Shown here piece by piece: positions 10,113-22,298 of a DNA stretch of 64,000 bases (positions within the stretch are counted from its first letter, which is position 1; every line of letters starts with the position of its first letter). A program made the position numbers and the translations under genes. Under the pieces are notes generated by a model. It did not search any database, was not told where the DNA came from, and saw nothing but the letters and a program-made list of their open reading frames with translations. Location: the NCBI GenBank assembly GCA_021229015.1, contig CM037783.1:58352516-58416515 (forward strand), given 5' to 3'. The DNA is from Solen grandis (taxonomy: Eukaryota; Mollusca; Bivalvia; Adapedonta; Solenidae).

Positions 10113-13100
10113 TTAAGTTTTAGAGTTTTTGTAATTCAGCCACATGAAATGAGCGTGGCGAAACATAAAACTTTTAAATTGGAAGTATCTGTCTTGTAAT
10201 AGAACAGTAAGTATAGGACAATTCACACCCAAAATAGTATTGACAATGGAGCTCCTGTTCATGCTACCTAGAGCTACGATAACATTCTCGCCAAAGACAT
10301 TGCATGTTTTATCTATTAGTATAAGGCGTCGATAGTTTAACACAGGACAATCAAGAATAACATGATCCGTAAGGCTAACGTCATTTAACTCAACTCCACA
10401 CTTTTGGCACTTACATCCAGTAAATGACAAATTGGCAATTAATTTTACAATAGTTTTACAGTGTTGTAACAGTTTTGGATTTTCATATGCATATTTCCAT
10501 ATTTCAATAGTTCCATACTGACAATGTATAGAACGTACCCTATCAAAGTCAGGTTTACAGTATCTTACAGACCACTCTCGTTTCACAACAAACCATATGC
10601 TATTTTTTACTAAGCCCTTCCACGTGTATTTGGACGGAAATATTCCTGTTTTAATAAAATCATGTAAGTACTTATTCAAATCATATTTTTTCAACACTTC
10701 CCAAATGTCTGGGAAGAAACCAAACATATAACTACTGAGCTGGCTGTACATTAAACGTAAAAGAAACAATCTCTTAATTGCACAATCGCGTTTAACACGA
10801 CATAATTGTCCAAGAAATATAAGTTTACGTTTATCAATTTCACACAATAACGGAACAGCATTAATCATGCTTAAAGCAACGTCTGTCCGTGTACGTGTGC
10901 TTAAACCCTGAATATTTTTTACGCACATTCGATGTGATCTTTCAAGGGATTCAATTTCTCGTGTCGTTAATTTATAAAGAAATTCACAGCCGTACAGCGA
11001 TTTAGGCAACACAATACCGTTATATATTCTATAACAAGTGAGCGGGTTTAGTTGCATTACTGTATCCCTGTCCAAGGTACTAAAAAACGTCTTACGAATT
11101 TTGTCACAGTACTCCTTAACGCCTAAATGCTTATAAGTATTTACTTCGCTAATTCTTTCACTGCCCAGAGACAAATTTCGGCGGGATCTTAAATAGTCAC
11201 GCATACTTTCATTGAAAACCATGATTGCACATTTTGAGGGATTATACAGAAATCTCCATGTACAGGAATAACGGTGACAAATATCCATCATTGACTGTAA
11301 GCCTTTGATAGATAAAGATAACAATAACATGTCGTCAGCTACTGTCGGGGCACAATAGCTACCTCCATTTATACAAAAACCTAACCCCGAGCAGGTTAAC
11401 TGATTAATAAGGTCGTTTATGTAACACAGATATAAATATGGAGACCAGGTGCCCCTTGTCTCGTAGATTGTAATATCGGAAACCAATGTGATTTACGACC
11501 TTTATATAGAACACAACTAAACATATCATGATGCATGCTGACTACAGCTCGCCACAGTTGACCACTTATACCCATTTGCCTCAGTTTAAACAGGAGACCA
11601 TTATGCCACACTCTGTCAAACGCTTGACGAGCGTCAAGGAAACAAGCATACAATTTACTGTTATTTTCCTTGCACAAGTATACACATTCCTGAAATAGAA
11701 AACTGGTCATATTTGTCCCTATACCCTCTTGAAAACCTCCTGTAGTGGGTGTATAGGGATAAAAATCTTTTCTTTAAGTCGACCTAGCAGAATTCGCTCA
11801 TATATTTTCAACAAACACGAAGACAAAGTTATTGCTCTGTAATTTTTTGGGTCATCTTTGCGTTTATTGCCCCCCTTGAATAGTGTAACAATACAACCCT
11901 CTTTAAGATGGCTTGGTACATAGGTTAATGACAACATTTTATTAAATAAAAGCAAAATGCAGTCGTGAAATTCAAGGCAGCCTAGAGTAATATGCTCATT
12001 ATATATTCCATCAAGTCCGCACATTTTCCCCCTTTTAGTATCCTTTATAGCCAAGTATAATTCGTTGGCAGATATGTTTTCCTGGTCTCTTATATTTATA
12101 TCGGATTTCTTCCAGGTATTAACCGATGTATTTACTTCCTCACGAAATGTATTATCATATGAGACACTCTCTGTATCGCTGTATAAAGACTTAAAATGAT
12201 CACCCCAAGCTTGAGTAACCTCCTCAGGATCTCTAAGGATGCGGTCGTTGAATCTCAACTCACTACCTACAGATGCCTCATTAACCCCTCCTTTATACGT
12301 TCTATTATAAAGTTTCCAAAATAAGTCACAATTTACCAAACATGAAGCATCAATGTCTTCATGTATTTTATTTAAGTAATTTTTTACTACAGTCCTATGG
12401 TATGCTCTAAATAACCGTTTAGCCTCCTTATATGATTTGTACAATGTATGAGAACTATCGCGGGGTTTCCAGCAACTAACCACTGACTTCGCTTATTGCG
12501 CATCGTTTCATGAAGTCTTTTCAAATTTGAATCCAGTAAGGTTTAAGGTAGGGCCTATAATGTAAATTTGGTAGTGTTATGTTAGATGCACTCCTCACAC
12601 AATCAACAATTATTTTATAGTGAGTATCAATGTCAATTTCGGTACATTCTTCAACATTACCAAAATTTATTTTTGACAACATTCTAGATAAAACAGAATT
12701 AAAACGTACCAACGCCTCTGAGCTTAATTTATGCCATTTGATTGGTTTAAACGGCAGTGGGAGGGCTGTCGTCCTAGTCATTTGCACAATTAAAGACATG
12801 ACGATAGGGCGATGAGTTGACACATCGATACATTCATCATCGATAATCTGGCAGTTACTCACGAGGTCAATGGCCTCAACAGGTAACAACATATGGTCTA
12901 TCAGTGATTCAAATTTACCATTATAAGAAACGAAAGTTGAATGTGCCCCACTACATAAGGGTAACGTATCGACTGCTGTGAGATTGTTATTTTTCAAAAG
13001 ACAATTTAGCTCATAGCTTCGTGCATCACTTGGTTTAATAAAAATATTTACTTTGCAAGTGAGCGTTAAAGTCTCCAATTACAACTATACGCCCTTTATC

Positions 13101-13585
13101 TGAATACGTACTTATAACATCCTGTAGGCTTTGCATGTGCTCTCTGTAACAATTCATATTATAATTTGTACTAGGAGAGTATACTTGTATCACATAAACA
13201 AAGACATCTGACTGACCCTAACTTGTATACCAATAATTCTATCATTGTCAATCTGTAATGGCGTAACATGATCATTCCATTTCGTATGCCATAATATAGC
13301 TACCCCGCCCCTGACACGGTTAACACTTAAATTTTCAAATCTATTATTACTGGTTATATGTCCAATGCCAGTATATGAATGATGAATACTTTCAATGAAT
13401 GACAAATTACTGCTAGACAACCAATGTTCAGATATGCCACATATGTCTATAGCATGAGTCTCTAGCAAACAACTGAGATAATATGCACTAGACATCAGTC
13501 CAGTAGCATTCCAGGTACAAAATGTGAGAGTTGAAGCCATAGAAAGTACAAATATGCAATACAAATATGACATAAACAGACACAA
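10113..13585 (-). pseudogene. LINE ORF2 (endonuclease and reverse transcriptase), frameshifted
   Basis: The endonuclease begins near 13,540 with LTFCTWNATGL and DICGISEHWL (13,585-13,190). GDFNAH, the metal-binding block, is encoded at 13,059-13,076. The reverse transcriptase spans about 12,480-10,900: a linker, GLDGIYNEHI, FKGGNKRKDDPKNYRAI, LDARQAFDRVWHNGL, then VADD at 11,331-11,342, where most LINEs have F/YADD. The thumb region has LTCYRIYNGIVLPKSLYGCE. The C-terminus carries CKCQKCG followed by His and Cys (near 10,400), the zinc-knuckle-like tail of this clade. The frame breaks near 13,216, 13,042, 12,533, 12,481, 11,739 and 11,453. The enzyme would nick target DNA and copy element RNA there. 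Confidence 0.88.
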
Positions 13586-13597
13586 AGATAAAAACAG

Positions 13598-15452
13598 TTA
13601 TCCAACAGTATACGTCTCTGTGCCTAGATAGGCATTGTCACGTGCGAATCGCCGGGCATGTGAATGGTAATGTCTACTGTCCGTGTAACGGTAGCGATCT
13701 TTACCGTCATGTGATCCATAACTGTACTCAACACGTGCACCTACATTCTCGTCCTCTATGTCACGTGTATAACCATCGTTAACGTGATAACTGGAATAGT
13801 CTCCTCTGATCACGTCGGTTACCATGGTACGGTCGATTACGCCTTGGTTTTGAACGCCACGGCCTGCATATTATTCCGTTAGGCCAGAATCCGTGTTCTG
13901 TCAATGCTTCATCGTGATTTGGAGTAACATTCAGTCTTATGACTGCGGTTTCACTCCTTTTCGGTCGAAAAATGGTTACTAAGGTTACGTTTATTCCCCT
14001 TTTACGCACGTATTCGGCAATCAATGTTTCATTAACTGACTGTAAAAATCCCCCTACAAAATAGCGATTGGTCTTTTTCTTGATATGCTGGGAGAATACT
14101 GTGTCTTCATCCTCGTAGTGTGGACTAGTATCTTGCGGCCGCGTGTCAACACCCACCAATTTATTCGGTAAATTTTTCGTTGTTTTCTCAATGTTCTGAC
14201 CGCCTATTCGAACAGGAATTTTGTTTTGAATTGAATCTCTGTCAGATTTGTTCTCACTTGTGGCGATTTTTGAGGTATCAGAACGATCTTTCTTCACTAT
14301 TGCACTATAGGACTCCTCCTGTGAATTTACACTTGACCGTACGAACCTAAGTGCCTCGCCTACACCCGTCTTGCATATAGTACTGTTACTATTCCTTTGC
14401 CTCGCCCTACAGACTTCTCAACATCAGGTTCGATACCGGATTGCTGGAAGTTGCTTCCTTAGGTCATAAGTATGGCTAGACGCATCTTGTCTCTTCACTT
14501 TTGCTTCTATTTTAGCTATTTTTTTCTCAATCATTTTATCACCTTTATCAAGTTTGTCTTTTATCGAAGCTAGTTCAATACGAAACGCATCATTGTGTGA
14601 GGTTATTTCTGTTCGTAACAGCTTGATATCGTTTTTAGCACTTGTCACTCCCGTGCATTTATCATCAAGCATACGCTCCACAGCTGAATTAATTTCAAAG
14701 TTCTGTTCTTCTAACCTGTCAACAACTCTGTAAATTTCAGTCTTAAACTGTTCAATGTCTGATCTCAACTGTTTAATTTTAAGATTTTCTTCCTTCAAAG
14801 TCAAAATATCAGATTGTATCTGAGCAACAGTATTTTGCAGGATGTGCAATTCTGAGTTATGGTTTTGCATATTTGAATGCACTTGATTGATGTTATCATT
14901 TCCCGCTAGTTTTGGTGAACTTAAAATGTCTTTCAGATCTTCAAAGGGCGAACCTTCTAAGATTGATATTAGAATATAAATATCACATGCTAATTTATAT
15001 GAAACTGATTCTCCCTTACGTCTGAATTTACGTTTCTTGAGTTCACAGAATTGAGAATATGGGTAGTCATTACATTCTCGGATATGACTAAATATTGAAT
15101 CACGGATTTGTTCAAGTACTGCATCATCTGAAACATTATCCGAAATCACGTGATCAATAAATTGCTTTTTTGGTAACTGATGATAATATTTTTGAAGTTT
15201 CTGAACAGTATCACTACCATTGTACAGTTCATGATAGATACTCTCTACATTACTACTATTCACCTCTATTCGCGGACATTCTGATACGAACTGCTTTACA
15301 TATGTCTGTGAGTTATTTGGCGACTCCGCTTCCATGAAGCTTACTTGACCTGGAGTTGGCTGGGAGTCGAATTGTACAAAATCCCCTAGTTTAACAGCCC
15401 TCAATGGGGTAAGCTCATGTGTTCTGGGTGACGACTTGTCAGGACTCGACAT
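13598..15452 (-). pseudogene. LINE ORF1 (coiled-coil, RRM-like nucleic-acid-binding protein), frameshifted
   Basis: The first 342 codons (15,452-14,424) are open: a Ser/Pro-rich N-terminus, a helical region, then a long heptad-type coiled coil (about residues 195-330, for example LHILQNTVAQIQSDILTL), which in LINE ORF1 proteins drives trimerisation. Two shifts later (near 14,436 and 14,366) the frame continues as 14,297-13,779 with RYFVGGFLQ, ETLIAEYVRKRGINVTLVTI and ETAVIRLNV, an RRM-like unit that binds RNA in this class. It ends with an Arg/Tyr-rich tail in a third frame (13,825-13,598) after a shift near 13,803. The protein would coat element RNA. Confidence 0.8.
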
Positions 15453-15650
15453 TTTCTTACATAATAGCTGTTAACGTTGCTTATGGCAATGTGCAGCAAT
15501 ACACTGATAGGTGCCGATTTGTGACGCTTTATGCTCACCATGTGTTCACGTAAACAAAAGAGAAACTCTTTAGACTCATTGTTTTCTACATTTTCAATAA
15601 TAAGTCGAAATATATAGCAAATTATGTACAACCAAATACCTCATCGAAAT

Positions 15651-16488
15651 GTCCATCCTCATACAATCATCATAGTATTTTTTTTTTTTTTAAATTAATC
15701 CCATTTCGTCCACATAAATCACAAAAAACATCCAAACATCATCGGAGCACACAAAAACACGTCTTCACACCTCGACGGTTCTCTATTGCGAAAAAAAAAT
15801 TCGTATTTGACGAAATATAAGGTTTTTGACGAAATATAAGACTATATGAATAATAATATGATACAAACAACATTACCAACCAAATGTATTTTTAAATCAC
15901 GTTAACATACGAAACACTAAACAAACACTTAAATGCGGAAAGGGTAAAAGAAAAAATGTATAAACACATTATTTGTGAATAAGATTGATTTTCTCTGTAC
16001 ATTTCCGTAATGAAAGCAGTATTGTTTGTTTCACTATTGTCGAAGTACTTGGTCATTCTAAAAGTATGATTAAGGAATATATACAGTATTGTCGTGTTTA
16101 ACGGCATGTTTTCGTTTCTTTTAAAATAAACAAAATGCATGTATAGTGATCGAGTTTGCATACTGCATTCAACCCAGCATTACATCGTCATATTTACTGT
16201 GTGAAGTAATGTGGCAACCATGATTTGCAATCTGTACCTGGATGGCTGCATAGCACTAACATGCTAACAGTCTAATATGGTTTAAATTGATGATAGTGAG
16301 ATCCAAGGAGCCAAACTTAACCCTTTGATGACCTATTGATGTTTATTACTCACCCAGTCTAATTTCCGACATTTTCCGAAACTCGTACACATGACAAATC
16401 TAATTAAAAGCATAATTAGATATCCTTATGAAACATTTCATTTTCCGAAAAAAAAAGATGTGTCAGTATAGCAAGCTATACTGTCTCT
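15651..16488. other. Gene-free stretch
   Basis: Contains a T12 run near 15,680 and a duplicated TGACGAAATATAAG word at about 15,807-15,840. No exon or TE end was recognised. Confidence 0.45.
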
Positions 16489-17491
16489 TTAGTCCCTACT
16501 GGTGAAACCCCTATTAAGAATTTGTGGCAGACAGAAACAATAAACTTATGGAAATGGGTAATGATCCCCGAACAGCAATGACCTTTCAAGCGTACATATG
16601 GTTGATACACATTAGTGTTATTACAAACGCTTATGTTAAGTTCCATGAAAATCCAAATATAAATATGAAAGCTATAAAGAGGATGTGGCCTTGTAGCCTA
16701 TGCATAACAGACAATTTCTAATAACTCCTGTGACCTTGACCTTTCAGGGATTTATACGGTTGACACACCTTTGTGTTATGACAAAAGTTTTCAATTATTA
16801 TGAAAAGTTATCCATTAATATGGAAGTTATGGAGCGGACACAAAGATGTAGCCTATGAACACCAATATCTAACAAGTCCTGAGACCTTGACCTTTCAAGA
16901 GTGCATATAGTTGATGTGTGCGACACGCCCTTGTGTTATGAGGAATACTTCCGTGAAGTTTTATTGAGATCCACCCATAAGTTCCCTAGTTATTGAGTGG
17001 ACATGAAGATGTAGCCTATGAGCACCAAAGACAATTACTAACATGTCCTGTGATCTTGACCTTTCAAGTGTGCATAGATATGCGTGACACAACCCTGGAT
17101 TATGAGGAATACTTCTGTGAGGTTCTATTGAGATCCATCAACAAGTGCCCTGGATATTCAGCGGAAACGAAGATGTAAGTACTAATGATAATTTCTAACA
17201 ACTCTTAGTGACCTTAAACTTTACCAGACGCATATGGATGATGCGCGTGACACACCTTCGTGTTATTGCAAACACAAGTTTATGAAAATCCAACCATTCG
17301 GTTATAAGGAATTCTTCTGTGAGTTTTATTGAAATCCATTCATAAATGCATAAGTTATGGAGCGGACACGAAAGCGAGACGGACGGACGGAATGACGGAC
17401 GGGCGAATGGGGCGGAGGGATGGACGGACAGACAGACGGAAGGATGCGCGCAAACCAATAGTCCCCAATCGGTTTCACCGGTGGAGACTAA
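16489..17491. mobile_element. Inverted-repeat element with internal tandem units
   Basis: It starts TTAGTCCCTACTGGTGAAACC and ends with the near-exact reverse complement GGTTTCACCGGTGGAGACTAA, giving 21-nt inverted ends. Between them are about five diverged units of 150-165 bp, each with a TGACCTTGACCTTTCA word (near 16,578, 16,730, 16,885, 17,050 and 17,208), a GTTATGA word and GAAAATCCA. A GACGGACGG tract lies at 17,383-17,445. This architecture resembles bivalve elements with tandem cores (pearl/CvA type). No long ORF is present, so it is non-autonomous. Confidence 0.7.
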
Positions 17492-19020
17492 TAACTACAT
17501 TTTGCCTACTGCTCTGCTATTTGCTCATCTGTTAATGAGATAAACATAATCGCAATGAAGAGATCAGACTTATTTTTAATATATGGATGCAGCTAGTGTA
17601 AAAGTCTGAAACAAAACAGTATACCCTACTGATCATTATCATTTCGGTCCATAGAGCTCAATGTATACTGAACTTACAACACCAAACCAAACCTAAACAA
17701 TTAGTTAAAACGGATATGTGTCGTTTGATTGTCTCGATAATGTATGTGGCATTTTGATCAAGACTTCTAATGCTATTACTGTGCTTTATTTGTTACGAGT
17801 TTGATACATGTTCAAACCCCGGGAAAACTTGTGCTTAATTAATTAAGTATCCTGTTTAGGACATGAACATTAGATTTTATTTGAAATTGGCTGGTGTCTT
17901 TAACGAAAAAGAAAATACTTGACGGCCCAGACAGTGATCATGATAAGTACAAACAAGTTTCAAGTTTCAAAATATAATATAAAAATCAAAATTGTCAGTA
18001 GTCCATTGGATCTGCTTATAAGATATGCCTCATCAACATGAAAGGTAGCACATAAATATGTGTAACATATATGTTACCAATTTGTCACAATGCATGGCAA
18101 AATATATCCCAGAAGGAGCATTGCAAAGTGTTTTGATTTATTTTCCTGATGTCAGATAATAACGATTTTATCGTATACCGTAGATTTGTAAATGCATTTA
18201 ATTTCCTTTTCTTTGAAATTGCATTGTTTATTGAAACTAAGCGTTTCGTGGACAGTTCAATCCTTAATATAGAACTTCCTATTCGTGATCTTCGAAAGAG
18301 TTCGCACGGGATTGTAGACAGCATTATGTAAAAATAATCTCTCTCTCTCTCTCTCTCATATCAATAGACGACATCCAATTGTCGTGGGTTGAAGTTATAT
18401 TTTATCATGAAGAATCAACAAATTAGTCAACCTAGTCTTAAAATAATACATATTAAAAAGGTTTCCAGGTATTTCCGTCGCACAGCAAAAAAAGGGGGTA
18501 ATCAACCAATCAGTATAAAACAACTTAATACAAAAGATATCAAGAACTGTCGGTTTTGGTAAGTATGTATGTCAACTACAGTTAGTTATATCCTTAAAAT
18601 CATCTGTGATTACAAAGCATGTATTCGTACGGACATTACTGACCCGTTCTGTGCACAAAAATTGATGAGCGTGTTGTTTAAGCAGTCTAAACTGTTTTAT
18701 TGAAAAATTATCTTCATTATATATTATATTTTTTTTTTAAAACATGACCATCAAATTATTCTGAATTTGATTTATCAAATTATCATATGTTTTCTTTTTA
18801 TAGTAAATTAAAAAAATAGAAAAGAGAAATAGTGAAGGAATAGCATTATATATATATAAAGACTATACAAAACCTCGACATGAAATGGTGTTAAAAATTA
18901 AAATACAATAATATGAATTAAACTTGACAAACATTCTTTCAATTTGAACAAGATTTGTATGTAGAAGGTGTATATATTTGGTTTGAAAGATTCATTTGAT
19001 ACAAAAAAAAAATAAAAAAA
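17492..19020. other. Gene-free AT-rich stretch
   Basis: Holds a (CT)n microsatellite at about 18,339-18,357 and a short TATATATATA tract near 18,848. No coding exon or TE structure was seen. Confidence 0.45.
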
Positions 19021-20740
19021 ATAAATACTTCCCAGAGTTAGGCAGTGCATTCGTTGTAAGAGATTGGCACAGTCGGGTGTGTATTAAGACAGATTATACT
19101 GAGAATTATTCTGTTCATCCTGATTTTGATAATGCAGGCTACATACTTGATACATTTTCACAGAAATTCTAAAGATAATAATAATAATAATTAAAAAAAA
19201 TAAAGCAGAACACAATTTTGTGCTGTTAAAACAAATATAAAGATTTATTTAGAGCAAAAAAGATATCAGTAAAATATGGCTGACATAGGGAAGTAAAAGA
19301 ATGCAACGCCAAACAGGTTTGGAAATATTACTCGAATAATTCCTATAATAACGAAGTAAATGAGTTAGTGAAAAATGCAAATTTTGGTAGAAAATGAATA
19401 AGCAGAATCTTATTGTAGAATTATGATTTTGAGAGTTGTGATAATCTTATACCAGATTTGGATGCAGACATTACTTTTGAAGAAGTAATTATGGCCACAC
19501 AAATGTTATTCTTATTCTTCGTATTCTTAATAAACAAATTACAAGTTACAAAAAACAAGTTACTAAATCCAGTGACGAAACAAAATCAAATGCACAATTT
19601 GGTTTTGGGAAAGGCTAATCTACTACGGATACCTAATACAAACTGTCAAAAATGGATATTAAAGGATAATACAAGTAAAACTACATCCATTGTGGGTAAA
19701 GGGTTAAAAGCATAAAATACATTGCTAAGTTATTGAAAAATTAAATAAATACCATCTTAAAACATTATTTCAGCTTTTTGATGCATTTGTAGGATCAAAT
19801 TTAGGGTATTAATTATACATATGGCTTTTACCAAAAAAAAAAAACACACACACACACACAAATAGAAAATACATTAAATTATGTTAACACGTTTTAAAAT
19901 AAAGAACACATTCAGTAAATGCAGGTGTTTATGGTGAATTTGATACATACCTAATGCATTTTATTTTTTGGATAAAACAAATTATTAAGAACAGAAAAAG
20001 TTATACATGTTTTACAAATAGTGTATAAATAAGAAGTCAGAGATTGCAATGAAGGTGCAAAGTCTTCGGTTTCAAACATTAACAAAGATTGTTGTTTGTA
20101 AATGGTTTTGGATATGTATAGCGGAACCGTAATATTTCAGTTCCAGAAGACGTTATAAGTAAATTTAAACAGACTTTAATAGATAATTTTGTGCAAGAAT
20201 GGTCAGGTTTGTAAATTCTAGTAATGTTTTATAATAAAATATTAAAGGAATATTTGGTCATGAAGATTATCTTAATGGTCAGCCAAAAGAATTAAAAGCT
20301 AATTTACAAGGTAAAGAATGTCAACTCATTCATTACATATTCATACAGGAAGGTTTGCGAGGAATAAAATTCTTCAAAAAGAAGCTTATTGTAAATTATG
20401 TACTTCCAGGGATATAAGATGAATACCATTTTATACTCATGTGTCCATTTTTTTTCAATCTTAGAACTATTTATATTAAGAAATACTACACAGTAAAACT
20501 CAGTATGTATAAAATTGTGGAATTGTTACTGTCAGATCATACATGTTTACTTAAAAGTGTTGTGGTTTACTTTAAAAAAATAAATGAATAAATAAAAAAA
20601 AAGTAATTGAAAAAAATAAATGTTAGAAGGAACATGCTAAATAACAGTGTCTTAGTCATACCACTGATGTGTTGTGTTCTTTTCTTTGTTTGCAATATGT
20701 TATTTATACCTGTAAAAATAAAACTTTTATGTAGCTTTTA
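19021..20740 (+). pseudogene. Decayed, internally deleted LINE remnant
   Basis: Short translated blocks on the plus strand keep the order of a LINE ORF2. First an endonuclease-like RDWHSRV followed by KTDYTENYSVHPDFDNAGY (about 19,060-19,130). Then a pre-RT block DADITFEEVIMATQ (19,458-19,500), a thumb-like LFDAFVGSNLGY (about 19,775-19,810) and NAGVYGEF (about 19,919-19,942). Then a C-terminal Cys motif in GRFARNKILQKEAYCKLC, CTSRDI and DEYHFILMCPFF (about 20,350-20,455). The catalytic RT core is missing. A poly(A)-signal-like AATAAA at 20,720 marks the likely 3' end. It belongs to a different family from the 9.6-15.6 kb LINE. Confidence 0.65.
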
Positions 20741-21301
20741 GAAAAAGATATGGTATTATGCTAATAATTCTTGAATGCATATTATTGTTAAAAATAGAAT
20801 GTTTTTTGAGATGTATGTATTACATTGATATGTCAAAAAACCATTAAGGCAGTGCCTTTAGGTCAAACGAGGGTGGTTAGATTGTATATGGAAACGTTAT
20901 CTAACATGTTCCTATGTATGTATGAGAACACATGTTATGTATATGCCATTGTTGCAGTGCTATGTGCTCGTAGTGTTGAACGTGTTTATATATATATATA
21001 TAAATCCAGTTACACAAAGTTAAAAGACAACCTTTTGTGAATAATTACTTATTTCGATAACTTATGATTGAATTACAGATCGACACACGTGATTACAATT
21101 AGTAATGCTATTAGAGATGCCTTGCCCTTAGAAGGGATAACATGTAAGTTATGTGTCTAAGCCGGAAGCCGTAATATGGTGTTTTGTACACGTTATTATG
21201 TAAATTGCTAAAATTGTTATTTAAGTTTCCTTGCATTTACAAATATCTAAGTTTAAAGTGTAGCATTTGAAGTATAATTAATATTACATACAATTTACAA
21301 G

Positions 21302-21343
<42 letters not shown>

Positions 21344-21640
21344 GTGTGTGTGGTGTGTGTGTGTGTGTGTGTGTAAACATTGTCTCCAACTGATTTTAAT
21401 TCTGTCGGTGGGATGTTAAACCCAACACACAAACAATTACCTGACACATGCGTACTATATAGTCTATATATCTTATCTACTTTAAATGTTTCAGGAACTG
21501 GTCTGATCATTTAAGGAGAACTCCATTGATAACCGCGGCAACTTTTAAATTTGATGTCTAAAGAAGTTCCTCAGATGTAGAATCATTGGACACAGTAGAA
21601 GATGTGGATCATGGGAGTTCTTTCAAGGGATCCACTGTCC
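20741..21640. other. Gene-free stretch with microsatellites
   Basis: Apart from the simple repeats at 21,306-21,374 and a TATATATATA run near 20,990, nothing was recognised. Confidence 0.45.
21306..21374. repeat. Compound (AT)n-(GT)n microsatellite
   Basis: About 36 bases of alternating AT are followed by a GT tract interrupted once by GG. Confidence 0.95.
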
Positions 21641-21649
21641 TGTGATAGC

Positions 21650-22290
21650 AGTGAGTCGGATGAGAACAATGTAGAATGCATTGGGAATGAGTACGATTAT
21701 GTTACACTTGACATTGATGATACTGCGAAGGTAGCTTAAATCTTTGAAACATGTTGTGGCCGTGTCCGAAAGTGTCATATGCTCATCAGTAAACCATATT
21801 TGCAAAGACACATTCTTACTATTGGGGAAATGTCAAAGGACGAACAGAATTTGTACATACCAGGGTCCATCAATACAGAGTCAAACAGTGATAAGACGAA
21901 ACGAGAAAAAAAGGGAAGGGAATACGTGGGGCGTACAGGTTCACCGGTAAGGTAGTGTGCTTCAGAATATTGTATTTTGCAAACTGTATTAGTAGGACGA
22001 CGTAGGAATTTAAAAAAAGTTAAAATAAATTTAATGGACCAGGTACGCTGCAACATGGAAAGTTGGCAACAAAGGTAAACGACCTGTAAATGCTCTGTCA
22101 TTTACGGATATAAAGCGAATTGTGAGCTTTATCACATACTTTGCTGATGAGTTTGGACTCCAACAGCCCGCTGCTTCAAGAGGCCGAGGCAATACAGCTC
22201 CTATATATTTACATAGCACAACAACACTGCAAGTTCACCAACTTTACAAAGACAGCTGCTTGGACAAACATGCACGGTTTGCAAAGAAGT
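21650..22290 (+). pseudogene. Decayed coding fragment of a TE-associated mollusc gene family
   Basis: Three open blocks in two or three frames. The first holds CCGRVRKCHML, then an Ile/Met-rich run with GEMSKDEQN and, after a Lys/Arg-rich patch, EYVGRTGSPVR (about 21,752-21,955). The second holds CASEYCILQTVLVGRRRNLK (about 21,957-22,020). The third holds KGKRPVNALSFTDIKRIV, FADEFGL, then QVHQLYKDSC (about 22,060-22,290). The order Cys-rich head, G..VC..., RP.NAL....I...V.F...(Y/F)A and ..LY..SC is one I associate with DDE-type proteins repeated in bivalve and cnidarian genomes. That assignment is inference. The downstream catalytic part is absent; the composite repeat copy 2 begins where the frame ends. 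Confidence 0.5.
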
Positions 22291-22298
22291 AGTACCTT

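Larger units (their letters stand above)
9560..15650 (-). mobile_element. Near full-length non-LTR retrotransposon (LINE, CR1/Jockey-like)
   Basis: It reads right to left as 5'UTR, ORF1 (coiled coil plus RRM-like domain), then ORF2 with apurinic-type endonuclease, reverse transcriptase and a C-terminal Cys-rich motif. It ends near 9,560 with GGCGGAAATAAAG followed by an ATAAATAATAAA tail, the usual kind of 3' terminus for these elements. The (GACC)n tract at 10,079-10,098 lies in the 3'UTR. At least nine frameshifts break the ORFs, so this copy is dead in the given sequence. The 5' end is estimated from the ORF1 start. A target-site duplication was not convincingly found. Confidence 0.85.

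Noticed and set aside
9560..15650. Target-site duplication of the LINE
   Set aside because: TGTACA-like words near both ends are too short and AT-rich to be convincing.
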